DNA of 64,000 nucleotides. Origin: Tardiphaga sp. 709 (GTDB taxonomy: Bacteria; Pseudomonadota; Alphaproteobacteria; Rhizobiales; Xanthobacteraceae). Below are positions 48,088-56,476 of the stretch, piece after piece. Made by a program: the position numbers and the translations under genes. How positions within the stretch are numbered: position 1 is the first letter of the stretch; the number at the start of each line of letters is the position of its first letter. The stretch spans positions 2,790,001-2,854,000 of the forward strand of contig NZ_CP135529.1 of NCBI RefSeq assembly GCF_032401055.1, read 5' to 3'. The notes below the pieces were generated by a model. The model saw only the letters and a list, made by a program, of their open reading frames with translations. It made no database searches and was not told the origin of the DNA.

Positions 48088-49350
48088 TCAGAAACAGGTG
48101 ACGCGTTCGGCCGCGACATAGCCCAGCAGCAGACCAACGCCAAACAGCATCACGAGCGCCGCCGCGCCGAACTCAATCCCCCGCATCACCAGCGCGCCGC
48201 TGCCATCGCGGCCACCGGCCAGACGGCCGGCAAGGCCCTTGGCGGAGACGGCGATGACGGCAATGGTCGCCACGGTAATCGCGGTTCCCAGACCCATCAC
48301 GAAAGTAGCAGCGATGCCGGCCCAGAACATGCCCTGCGCCAGCGCGAAGACCAGCACGAGGATCGCGCCGGAACACGGCCGGATGCCCACCGTGAACACG
48401 GCCGACAGTCCGCGCGCCCAGCCGCCGGGGCCTGCGAGCTGGTCCGGCGTCGGGCCGTGGGAATGGCCGCAATGCTCGTCATGAACGTGATCGTGATGAC
48501 TGTGGTCATGGTGCGCATGTGCTGAAGCCGTCGCCTCGGCATGCGCCGTATGGGCGTGCGCATGAGCATGCGCGTGGCTATGAGCGTGCTCGTGGTGATG
48601 GTGGTCATGGCCGTGATCGTGCGTATGCGCGGACGCGCTGGCATGCGCCATCGCGAGCTGTGGGCCGGCAGCCGGCAGCGACGGTCGCAACGCACGGACA
48701 AAGCCGCGCCCCTTGCTCCAGACCAGCCGCGCGCCGAACGCCGCGATCAGGCCGTAGCTGGCGATTTCTACCCAGCGCTCGGTGCTGCACATGGTCTTGG
48801 CGGTGACATTCAGCAGCCACGCGCCAATGCCGACAATCAGCATCGCCACCAGCGCCTGCATCAGCGCCGAGACGAAGGACAACGCAATGCCGCGCCTGGC
48901 GGTCTCTTCATTAGCGACCAGATAGGACGAGATCACCGCCTTGCCGTGGCCGGGGCCGGCGGCGTGGAAGATGCCGTAGGCAAAGGAGATCGCCAGCAGC
49001 GTCCACACCGCGCTGCCGTCGGACTTCGCAGCACGGATGGTCGCCGACATCGCGCGATAGAATTCGGACTGCTTGGTGAGCAGCCAGCCGATGATGCCGC
49101 CGACCTGTGAGTCCGGCACGCCTTTCGGCGCTCCGAAGGGATTTTGCGCGAGAGCGTGATGCAGCGAAGCGTCGGTCATGGCGGCGACGACCAGCACTGC
49201 CGCACAAACAAGAACGACACTCCATCCGCTCGTCGTGGCCGGGCTTGTCCCGGCCATCCACGTCTTCCGGATGCCGGTGTCTAGGCGTGGATGCCCGGGA
49301 CAAGCCCGGGCATGACGCGGGGAGAGACCTGTCGATGAAGTTACACTCAT
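48088..49350 (-). CDS. NicO-family nickel/cobalt exporter with His-rich loop (420 aa)
   Basis: Inner-membrane Ni/Co transporter of the RcnA/NicO group. Six or more membrane segments are visible; SFAYGIFHAAGPGHGKAVISSYL is the family motif, and a long loop around 235-300 is packed with His and Asp (HTHDHGHDHHHHEHAHSHAH). The ATG at 49350 overlaps the stop of the DUF1007 gene (ATGA), showing translational coupling. The first 45 or so residues include about 30 (RHARACPGHPRLDTGIRKTW...) encoded by a palindromic repeat, probably a recent extension. 49257 is an alternative start. Confidence 0.88.
   Translation of the reverse strand: MSVTSSTGLSPRHARACPGHPRLDTGIRKTWMAGTSPATTSGWSVVLVCAAVLVVAAMTDASLHHALAQNPFGAPKGVPDSQVGGIIGWLLTKQSEFYRAMSATIRAAKSDGSAVWTLLAISFAYGIFHAAGPGHGKAVISSYLVANEETARRGIALSFVSALMQALVAMLIVGIGAWLLNVTAKTMCSTERWVEIASYGLIAAFGARLVWSKGRGFVRALRPSLPAAGPQLAMAHASASAHTHDHGHDHHHHEHAHSHAHAHAHAHTAHAEATASAHAHHDHSHHDHVHDEHCGHSHGPTPDQLAGPGGWARGLSAVFTVGIRPCSGAILVLVFALAQGMFWAGIAATFVMGLGTAITVATIAVIAVSAKGLAGRLAGGRDGSGALVMRGIEFGAAALVMLFGVGLLLGYVAAERVTCF
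49231..49318. repeat. Palindromic intergenic repeat lying within the NicO 5' coding region
   Basis: Arms GGCCGGGCTTGTCCCGGCC...CATCCACG and CGTGGATG...CCCGGGACAAGCCCGGGC form a long imperfect inverted repeat of about 88 bases. It resembles dispersed repeats of Bradyrhizobiaceae that often translate to RHARACPGHP. Here it stays in frame with the transporter. Confidence 0.75.
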
Positions 49351-49982
49351 GGGCAATCGACCGTGATCTTGTTGGCGAACATGGCGCCGTAATTGCTGTT
49401 CTCGCCATTCATGAAGGTGTCTTCATTCATGGTCTGCGCCTTGGCGGCGCCGTCCGACGGGCGCTGGATCGCCATCGTGCAGGAGGCCGGCGCGCCGGCC
49501 AGCTTGATCGGATCTTTCTTCTCCAGACCGAAATCGACGAAGAAGCTCGGATCGAAGATTTCCAGCTCCATCTTCTTGGCTTTGAACGGCGTCTTGAACG
49601 GCAGCGTGAAGTGCAGCACCAGCGCGGCGTCACGCTTCTCCAGATAATAGTCGACGGGATCGTTGAAGCGCTGCTTCTTACCCTCGACCTTGGCGAAGGT
49701 GAAGAAGGCGAATTCCTTCAGCGACTCCACATTGGTCTGGGCCAGCGGCGCCAGTTCCTCGCGGGTATAGACGCCCTTGGTCTTGCTCTCGATGCCCTGC
49801 AACGCATAGGTCGAGAACATGTCGTCGAACACCCAGGCATGGCGCACGCCGGTGATGGTGCCGTCCGGCGCGTAGATTAGTTCGCTCGATGCCGTGACAA
49901 AGACATGCGGGTGGGCGGAGGCGGCGGTGATGCCGCCGGCCAGCGCAGCCATGATCGCGATCAGACCGAGAAAGCGGTTCAT
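49347..49982 (-). CDS. DUF1007-family periplasmic protein (211 aa)
   Basis: Usual partner of NicO-type Ni/Co transporters; a metal-delivery or sensing role is suspected but not shown. A signal peptide (MNRFLGLIAIMAALAGGITA) ends before AHPHVFVTAS, which leaves a His-x-His at the mature N-terminus. It starts 13 bases after dcp with GAGG upstream; 49991 (MLLMNR) is an alternative start. Its stop overlaps the transporter ATG. Confidence 0.85.
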   Translation of the reverse strand: MNRFLGLIAIMAALAGGITAASAHPHVFVTASSELIYAPDGTITGVRHAWVFDDMFSTYALQGIESKTKGVYTREELAPLAQTNVESLKEFAFFTFAKVEGKKQRFNDPVDYYLEKRDAALVLHFTLPFKTPFKAKKMELEIFDPSFFVDFGLEKKDPIKLAGAPASCTMAIQRPSDGAAKAQTMNEDTFMNGENSNYGAMFANKITVDCP

Positions 49983-49995
49983 CAGAAGCATCACC

Positions 49996-52086
49996 TCACG
50001 CCGCCTCAGGCTCTTCCAGCAACCCACGCCGCCGCAGCAGCGCATCCGGTGCCGGGGCACGACCGCGGAATGCAATATAGGCCGCTTCCGGATCGACAGA
50101 ACCGCCCGACGAATAGATGTCGTCATGCAATCGCTTGGCCACCACGGGATCAAAGATATTGCCGGCTTCCTCGAAGGCGCCGAAGGCGTCCGCATCCATC
50201 ACTTCGGACCACATGTAGCTGTAGTAGCCAGACGCATAATGATCGCCTGAGAAGATGTGTCCGAACTGGGTCGGGCGGTGCCGCAGCGCGATTTCCTCGG
50301 GCATACCGATTTTCTCCAGCTCCTTCTTCTCGAAGGCCGCGACATCGGCGAAGGCCGAAGCCGGCTGGGTGTGGAATTCGAGATCGATCAGCGCGGATGA
50401 CACGAACTCCACCGTGGCAAAGCCCTGATTGAACTTGCGGGCAGCGATGAACCGCTTCAGCAGATCGTCGGGCAGCGGCTCACCGGTCTGGTAGTGCTTG
50501 GCGAAGGTCTGCAGCACCTGCGGCTGCTCCTGCCAGTGTTCATAGAGCTGCGACGGCAGTTCGACGAAGTCGGTGAACACCGAGGTGCCCGACAGCGAGG
50601 GATAGGTGACGTTGGACAGCATGCCGTGCAGGCCATGGCCGAATTCATGGAACAGCGTGCGCGCATCGTCCGGCGACAGCAGCGATGGCTGGCCGTCGGT
50701 GCCCTTCGCGAAGTTGCAGATGTTCAGCACCAGCGGCGCCACGTCGCCGTCGAGCTTCTGCTGGTCGCGCAGCGAGGTCATCCAGGCGCCGGAGCGCTTC
50801 GACGGCCGGGCGAAGTAGTCGCCATAGAAGATAGCCTTGAGCGCCCCCTTGGCATCTTTGACCTCCCAGACGCGAACGTCGGGATGCCAGACCGGCACGT
50901 CCTTGCGCTCGGCGAAGGTGATACCGAACAAGCGCGTCGCGGTGTCGAATTGCGCCGCGATCATATGGTCGAGCGTGAGATAGGGTTTGATCGCCGCATC
51001 ATCGAAATTGGCGCGGCGCTGGCGCAGCTTTTCGGCATAATAGCGCCAATCCCAGGCGGCGAGCTTGAAGTTGCCCCCCTCCTCCGCAATCAGCTCCTGC
51101 AGCGCATCGCGGTCGGCCAGTGCGCGGGCGCGGGCCGGCTTCCAGACGCGCTCCAGCAGACCGCGCACGGCTTCCGGCGTCTTTGCCATGGAGTCTTCCA
51201 GGCGGTAGGCGGCGAAGGTCGGGAAGCCCAGGATCTTCGCGGTCTCTTCGCGCAGCTTCAGGATTTCGACGATGGTGTCGTTGTTGTCGTTGGCATTGCC
51301 GTTGTTGCCGCGCTGGATGAAGGCCTTGTAGGCCCGCTCGCGCAGGTCGCGCCGCGCTGAGCTCTTCAGGAACGGCTCCATCGATGAGCGCGACGTGGTG
51401 ATGATCGCCTTGCCGGTCATGCCGCGCTCGTCGGCCGAGGCCCTGGCAGAGGCGACGAAGCTCTCGGCGAGCCCATCGAGATCGCCTTCGCCGAGCTCCA
51501 TGAACCACTCCTGCTCGTCGCCCAGCAGATGATGGCTAAAGCTGGTGCCGAGATGCGCCAGCCGCTCGTTGATCTCGGCCATCCGCGCCTTGGCGGCCTC
51601 GTCGAGGCCGGCGCCCGAACGATGAAAGCGCGTATAGGTCCGCTCCAGGAGACGCATCTGCTCTGTGGTGAGGCCGAGCTCGGCGCGCTTGTCGTGCAGC
51701 GCCACGATGCGGCCGAACAGCACGGCATTCATCATGATCGGATTCCAGTGCCGCGCCATCCGCGACGACACGTCCTTGTCGATCTCCAGGATCGCCGGAT
51801 TGGAATGCGCCGACACCAGATCGTAGAACACCGACGCCACGCGGCTGAGCAACTTGCCGGAGCGCTCCAGCGCCGTGATCGTATTGGCAAAGTCAGGCGC
51901 GGCCGGATCGTTCACGATCGCGGCAATCTCGGCCGAATGGTCGAAAAACGCCTGTTCGAAGGCCGGCATGAAGTGCTCGGGCCTGATCTCGTCGAATGGC
52001 GGGGTCTCGAACGGGGTCTGCCAGGCTTTCAGAAGCGGATTTTCGTGACCTTTCGACGCAACCGGCGAGACCGACGTTTCTGACAT
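49996..52086 (-). CDS. dcp: M3-family metallopeptidase, peptidyl-dipeptidase Dcp/oligopeptidase A type (696 aa)
   Basis: Zinc peptidase degrading short peptides. The metal site HEFGHGLHGML has His480, Glu481 and His484, with the third ligand Glu about 27 residues on. Length and the opening ENPLLKAWQTPFETPPFDEIRPEHFMPAFE fit the Dcp/PrlC group. No signal peptide, so cytoplasmic. It heads a probable operon with DUF1007 and NicO genes, an unusual partnership. Confidence 0.9.
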   Translation of the reverse strand: MSETSVSPVASKGHENPLLKAWQTPFETPPFDEIRPEHFMPAFEQAFFDHSAEIAAIVNDPAAPDFANTITALERSGKLLSRVASVFYDLVSAHSNPAILEIDKDVSSRMARHWNPIMMNAVLFGRIVALHDKRAELGLTTEQMRLLERTYTRFHRSGAGLDEAAKARMAEINERLAHLGTSFSHHLLGDEQEWFMELGEGDLDGLAESFVASARASADERGMTGKAIITTSRSSMEPFLKSSARRDLRERAYKAFIQRGNNGNANDNNDTIVEILKLREETAKILGFPTFAAYRLEDSMAKTPEAVRGLLERVWKPARARALADRDALQELIAEEGGNFKLAAWDWRYYAEKLRQRRANFDDAAIKPYLTLDHMIAAQFDTATRLFGITFAERKDVPVWHPDVRVWEVKDAKGALKAIFYGDYFARPSKRSGAWMTSLRDQQKLDGDVAPLVLNICNFAKGTDGQPSLLSPDDARTLFHEFGHGLHGMLSNVTYPSLSGTSVFTDFVELPSQLYEHWQEQPQVLQTFAKHYQTGEPLPDDLLKRFIAARKFNQGFATVEFVSSALIDLEFHTQPASAFADVAAFEKKELEKIGMPEEIALRHRPTQFGHIFSGDHYASGYYSYMWSEVMDADAFGAFEEAGNIFDPVVAKRLHDDIYSSGGSVDPEAAYIAFRGRAPAPDALLRRRGLLEEPEAA

Positions 52087-52217
52087 AAGAAATCCTGCTT
52101 TGAAGCCCAGAGAATGCGTCGATCTATACCACGCGATGGGGCTTTTTTGGGCCCTTTAGTGCTTGCCGCAGCAGGCTTTTTCGGAGAGATTGCGGCCCGA
52201 AACAGGACCTTGAGATT

Positions 52218-52469
52218 ATGACCACCTCCACCGCCCCCCGCCGCATCTACTGGCCCAGCGTCATCACCGTCATCTCGGCGGCGATCCTGATCGGCGCGGA
52301 AGTGTTCGGCGCCGCCTTCGCGGGCGGCTGGGCGCTGTCGATCCTGTTCGGCCTCTCCACCACCGGCGAGCACATCCTGCAAGTCTGCCTGTTCCTGTGC
52401 GGCGTCGCCATCATGGTCGCCTTCCTGCGCACCGCCGCGCGGATCGAGCCGTTCACCCGCCGCGGCTGA
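52218..52469 (+). CDS. Small membrane protein of unknown function (83 aa)
   Basis: Two hydrophobic helices are predicted (SVITVISAAILIGAEVFGAAFA and HILQVCLFLCGVAIMVAFL) with a positively charged end (RTAARIEPFTRRG), giving a hairpin in the inner membrane. I do not recognise a family. The length and hydrophobic pattern, together with a start after an open upstream region, support coding. Confidence 0.6.
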   Translation: MTTSTAPRRIYWPSVITVISAAILIGAEVFGAAFAGGWALSILFGLSTTGEHILQVCLFLCGVAIMVAFLRTAARIEPFTRRG

Positions 52470-52990
52470 TCGCTGCGCGCCCGCGCAGCTCCACTCTCCG
52501 GCTTCCTCACACTCGACCGTCATTGCCCAGCCAGGCGCGCGATTGCGTGCTTGAGTCGAGCGCCAGTCACCCGGGCTGCTCGTGATTCGTCGCCGGCTGT
52601 AGCGTTTACGGAATCCTCCCCCTTGCGGAGGAAGACACCGAGAGCGAGATCACAGCCGCACGAGAGGACGACTACAGGAACGTGACGCTGGTGTAGTTCA
52701 GCACTCCACGCCAGCCTCAGACTACGCCAATTCCTTAACCGAACTTAACATCCGTTCATGTTGAGCGCGCTGAGTGCGTCTCGTTTGCAACGCTGCGCGA
52801 TGGCGTTGAATAAAATGCCCCACAGCCCAAAAAAATTGTTGCGTAGCAGGGTCAAAGAACCTATTTCCGGTCTTGCCCAATTTCGCACGTGCCTGTGGTC
52901 GTGTGTCAGTCGGTAGGTATCCGGACAAGAGGCCGGACAGCCGCCAAGGGATGAAGAAGCCGAGGGTCGTTCGCGGAGTTTTGCGAAAGG
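52470..52990. other. Intergenic region upstream of the decarboxylase leader
   Basis: No reliable gene is seen. Short frames on both strands are low in conservation features. A TCCTCC/GGAGGA hairpin lies at 52614-52632 without a T-run. Confidence 0.4.
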
Positions 52991-53343
52991 CCAGCATCTC
53001 TCTCCAGAGATGCCGTTGAAGGTGACTTTGTTCTTTGCAACCGTGACTGGCAGCCGGAGGCGAACCGGCGCACCTCGTTCTCAACGGGGGACGCGACTTA
53101 AAGCAACGACGGAGCGGGCTTTTTTGGTCTCTGCTGGCTTTCCAACAGCCAGCGCGAATACCGAAGAGGCTTGTCCTTCATTGCCAGGTGTGCGGTAGGG
53201 TCCCCCCCAACCAATCCACGGCAGCACTTACGGTCTGTACTTTTGGCTTTGTCACGCCTCCATCGCGTGCCTGGGTCCGAAAGCGCTGAACCGTCATCAT
53301 TTTTTGAACGTGACCCTTTCGCAGGGCCGTTTGGGAGAGTGCT
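52991..53343 (+). promoter_or_regulatory. Long structured leader of the decarboxylase gene, possible speF element
   Basis: About 350 bases before the decarboxylase contain ordered hairpins: GCATCTCT/AGAGATGC (52994-53013), GCCGG/CCGGC (about 53052-53069) and GCTGGC/GCCAGC (about 53133-53152). The alphaproteobacterial speF RNA motif is known upstream of ornithine decarboxylase genes of this class, and position and size fit. I could not align it to the family model, so the identification is by context. Confidence 0.4.
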
Positions 53344-54486
53344 ATGACCGAACGTATTCAGGAATTCCTCCGCGCCCGCCGCAACGAGGGCACCGATGTC
53401 GAGCCGTGCCTCGTCGTCGACCTCGAAGTCGTGCGCGACAACTTCCAGAGCTTTGCGAAGGCTTTGCCCGACAGCCGCGTGTTCTACGCGGTGAAGGCAA
53501 ACCCGGCGCCGGAAGTGCTGTCGCTGCTGGCCTCGATGGGCTCGTGCTTCGACTGCGCGTCGGTGCAGGAAATCCAGATGGCGCTCGACGCTGGCGCCAC
53601 GCCGGACCGCATCTCTTTCGGCAACACCATCAAGAAGGAACGCGACATCGCGCGCGCCCATGCGCTCGGCATCGGCCTATTCTCGGTCGACTGCGCCGCT
53701 GAAGTTGAGAAGATCGCGCGCGCCGCTCCCGGCGCCCGCGTGTTCTGCCGCATCCTCTACGATTGCGCCGGCGCCGAGTGGCCGCTGTCGCGCAAGTTCG
53801 GCTGCGATCCGGAAATGGCTGTCGACGTGCTGGACCTCGCCAAGCGTCTTGGCCTGGAGCCCTATGGCATTTCGTTCCATGTCGGCTCGCAGCAGCGCAA
53901 GGTGAAGGCATGGGACCGCGCGCTGGCGATGGCCTCGTCGGTGTTCCGTGACTGCGCCGAGCGCGGGATCAACCTGTCCATGGTCAATATGGGCGGCGGC
54001 TTCCCGACCAAGTACCTCAAGGAAGTCCCGGCGGTCGTGCAGTACGGCCGTTCGATCTTCCGTGCGCTGCGCAAGCACTTCGGCAACGCGATTCCGGAGA
54101 CCATCATCGAGCCGGGTCGCGGCATGGTCGGCAATGCCGGCATCATCGAAGCCGAAGTCGTTCTGATCTCGAAGAAGAGCGACGAGGACGATGTGCGCTG
54201 GGTGTATCTGGACATCGGCAAGTTCGGCGGTCTCGCCGAGACCATGGACGAGTCGATCCGCTACGCCATCAAGACGCCGCATGACGGCGCCGAGATGACA
54301 CCCTGCGTGCTCGCCGGCCCGACCTGCGATTCGGCCGACGTGATGTATGAGAAGCTGCCGTATCCACTGCCCGTGACGCTCGAGATCGGCGACAAGCTGC
54401 TGATCGAAGGCACCGGCGCCTATACGTCGACCTATTCGGCGGTGGCGTTCAACGGCTTCCCGCCGCTGCGCACCTTCCATATCTGA
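53344..54486 (+). CDS. Ornithine/lysine decarboxylase, PLP fold type III (380 aa)
   Basis: Makes putrescine (or cadaverine) by decarboxylation. An alanine-racemase-like barrel carries the PLP lysine Lys51 in VFYAVKANPAPEV; the phosphate loop GGGFPT and EPGRGMV follow, and the catalytic cysteine is in GPTCDSADVM. Eukaryote-like ODC of alphaproteobacteria has this length and wording. It precedes homospermidine synthase within 2 kb, so putrescine for that enzyme is the likely product. Confidence 0.92.
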   Translation: MTERIQEFLRARRNEGTDVEPCLVVDLEVVRDNFQSFAKALPDSRVFYAVKANPAPEVLSLLASMGSCFDCASVQEIQMALDAGATPDRISFGNTIKKERDIARAHALGIGLFSVDCAAEVEKIARAAPGARVFCRILYDCAGAEWPLSRKFGCDPEMAVDVLDLAKRLGLEPYGISFHVGSQQRKVKAWDRALAMASSVFRDCAERGINLSMVNMGGGFPTKYLKEVPAVVQYGRSIFRALRKHFGNAIPETIIEPGRGMVGNAGIIEAEVVLISKKSDEDDVRWVYLDIGKFGGLAETMDESIRYAIKTPHDGAEMTPCVLAGPTCDSADVMYEKLPYPLPVTLEIGDKLLIEGTGAYTSTYSAVAFNGFPPLRTFHI

Positions 54487-54545
54487 GCGTTGTAAATCTG
54501 ACGTCGCTCACTATATCGGGCATCCACCCCGGATATGACTAATCG

Positions 54546-54567
54546 GAGAGCCGGCCCGCCGGCTCTC
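54546..54567 (+). terminator. Hairpin after the decarboxylase gene
   Basis: A 22-base palindrome GAGAGCCGGC/GCCGGCTCTC lies 60 bases after the stop. No T-run follows, so it may mark processing or Rho-dependent termination. Confidence 0.4.
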
Positions 54568-54634
54568 ATCCCGTCACCTTCCAATTCTGGATGACAACAC
54601 TCCGCCTGAAAAACGGAGTGGGGACCGACATGCC

Positions 54635-55231
54635 ATGACCGATCTGCACGAGACCGCCACGAACAACACTGTTGCCCTGCCCATCGCAGCCCCTTCGTAC
54701 GAGATCCGTGCGGAACGTGGCTCCGACGTCGCCGCCCGTGAATCTCTGCTGGATGTGTGCTTCGGCGCTTCGCGCCATGCCCGCACCTGCCAGCGACTGC
54801 GTGACGGACGACTGCCCGCCGAAGGCCTGGCCTTCTCGGCGGTGGTGCATGGCAGGCTGGTCGGCACGATCAGGCTTTGGCATGTCGACGCCGGGGGCCG
54901 AGCAGCACTGATGCTCGGCCCCCTGGCGGTCGATCCGGGTGCCCGCGACCTTGGCCTTGGCGCCGCGTTGATGAATCACGCGATCGCCGAGGCCTCGGCG
55001 CGCGGCCACGGTGCCGTCGTGCTGCTCGGCGACGCCCCTTATTACGCTCGCTTCGGCTTCATGCCCCGGAAAATGACCGATCTGGCGCTGCCCGGCCCGT
55101 TCGAGCGCGACCGCCTGCTCGGCCTCGAACTGAAGCCCGGAGCGCTGGATGGCGCCCGCGGCATCATCTTCGGAAGCGGTAAATGGGTCCGCAAGGCTGC
55201 TGAGCCTGCCGGTCTGGCCCACGCAGCTTGA
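54635..55231 (+). CDS. GNAT-family N-acetyltransferase, YhbS-like (198 aa)
   Basis: Transfers acetyl groups from acetyl-CoA. The acetyl-CoA motif LGPLAVDPGARDLGLGAALMNHAI (about 92-116) and GDAPYYARFGFMP are typical of YhbS-type GNATs. Location between polyamine genes allows a role in polyamine acetylation, but this is only a neighbourhood inference. Confidence 0.85.
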   Translation: MTDLHETATNNTVALPIAAPSYEIRAERGSDVAARESLLDVCFGASRHARTCQRLRDGRLPAEGLAFSAVVHGRLVGTIRLWHVDAGGRAALMLGPLAVDPGARDLGLGAALMNHAIAEASARGHGAVVLLGDAPYYARFGFMPRKMTDLALPGPFERDRLLGLELKPGALDGARGIIFGSGKWVRKAAEPAGLAHAA

Positions 55232-55285
55232 TTTGACCACCAAGACACGGCATTGCGGGGCTCACCTCTGCAGGAGAGCCCGGTA

Positions 55286-55672
55286 ATGACGCGCAAACTG
55301 ATTTCCACCGGATCGCCATTCGAAAAGACCGCTGGCTACAGCCGTGCGGTGGTCGACGGCGATTTCTGCTTCGTGTCCGGAACCACCGGCTACGATTACA
55401 CCACCATGATCTTGCCGGCCGATGTCACGGCACAGACACAGAACTGCTTCAAGACCATTGAAGCCGCGCTGAAGGAGGCCGGCTTTGCCATGGCCGATAT
55501 CGTGCGCGCGATCTACTACATCACCGACGCCAGCGACGCCGACAAGGTGTTCGCGGTGACCGGCGCCCATCTCGGCGAGATCAGGCCCGCTGCCACGCTT
55601 CTCGTGGTCGCCGGGCTCTACAAGCCCGAGATGAAAGTCGAAATCGAAGTGACCGCCAAGCGGCGCAGCTGA
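55286..55672 (+). CDS. RidA-family protein (128 aa)
   Basis: Rid/YjgF-family trimeric protein. The ATG at 55286 has AGGAG at nine bases. Landmarks FCFVSGTTGYDY and IVRAIYYITDASD are those of the wider family; the deaminase-defining Arg is present in RPAATLLVVAGLY (about position 107). RidA proteins hydrolyse reactive enamines released by PLP enzymes. The neighbouring PLP decarboxylase is suggestive. Confidence 0.85.
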   Translation: MTRKLISTGSPFEKTAGYSRAVVDGDFCFVSGTTGYDYTTMILPADVTAQTQNCFKTIEAALKEAGFAMADIVRAIYYITDASDADKVFAVTGAHLGEIRPAATLLVVAGLYKPEMKVEIEVTAKRRS

Positions 55673-55943
55673 TCGTCAACCGCGCGTCAGACACATCCGT
55701 TGGACGTCGCTGCTATCAACGGCGCCATCGCCGGTTGACTTTCAGTGCAGGATACATAGGTTTCGGCCATCATGACGAACCTGCCCCGCAACCGCTTACT
55801 GCTCCGCGCCGGTCACCTTCAAGCAGGAATGTGACCCGGGCGCACGCGCGCGTGCCGTCCGGGCTTGTTCGATTTCAGCATCCTCATCATTCTTGGCATG
55901 CTCGGGCGCTTTGCGCGCCGGGCGTCATTTGGCTGTGAAACCC
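55673..55943. other. Intergenic region before the Rnk-like gene
   Basis: Two very short frames (20 and 33 codons) occur but lack ribosome sites. No promoter with correct spacing or terminator could be assigned. Confidence 0.35.
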
Positions 55944-56348
55944 ATGATCCATACCCTTCGCACTGAGCTGCCGCCCATCACACTCCGCCGTAGCGACCGT
56001 GAGCGTCTCGGCGTGCTAGCTGACGCCGCTGCAGAGAAATACCCTGTGACCGCCGACTTTCTGGCCGGCGAAGTTGAGCGCGCGACGATCGTGCCTGACG
56101 CTCATCCATTGCCCGGGATCGTCGGCATGGAGTCCGATGTGACGTTCCGCGACGATATCAGCGGGCAGGAAAAGCACGTCACACTGGTCTATCCGACCTC
56201 CGCCGACGTGGACGCCGGGCGAATTTCGGTATTGACCCCGATCGGAGCCGCGCTTATCGGCCTTTCTGCGGGGCAGTCCATTACATTCGAGACGCCCTCG
56301 GGGGAACCACGTTCGCTGACCGTTCTCTCGGTCGGCACACGGCGCTGA
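55944..56348 (+). CDS. Rnk-type regulator of nucleoside diphosphate kinase, GreA/GreB C-terminal fold (134 aa)
   Basis: Binds RNA polymerase via a GreA/B-like C-terminal domain in known relatives. The pattern PPITLRRSDRERLGVLADAA, GMESDVTFRDD and LVYPTSADVDAGRISVLTPIGAALIGLSAGQSI is characteristic of Rnk. The ATG at 55944 is chosen for family length; GTG 55935 is possible. It stands between RidA and homospermidine synthase genes. Confidence 0.85.
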   Translation: MIHTLRTELPPITLRRSDRERLGVLADAAAEKYPVTADFLAGEVERATIVPDAHPLPGIVGMESDVTFRDDISGQEKHVTLVYPTSADVDAGRISVLTPIGAALIGLSAGQSITFETPSGEPRSLTVLSVGTRR

Positions 56349-56476
56349 GCTGCATTTAATACTGGCATCGAGATTTCATTCCCGAAATTTCATTCTGATG
56401 TCACATCGTCACTGTCCTTTCCCAACCGCGCAAGACGCAGCGCGTTCATCTTGATCCTGTCTGGAGTTAGAAGCTG

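Noticed and set aside
52722-53084. 120-codon minus-strand frame in the decarboxylase leader region
   Set aside because: No ribosome site or domain, and it overlaps hairpins of the proposed leader; composition is not protein-like.
55839-55970. Short frame encoding a hydrophobic peptide LFDFSILIILGMLGRF before the Rnk-like gene
   Set aside because: It lacks a ribosome site and a good start and runs into the Rnk start region. Too weak to call.
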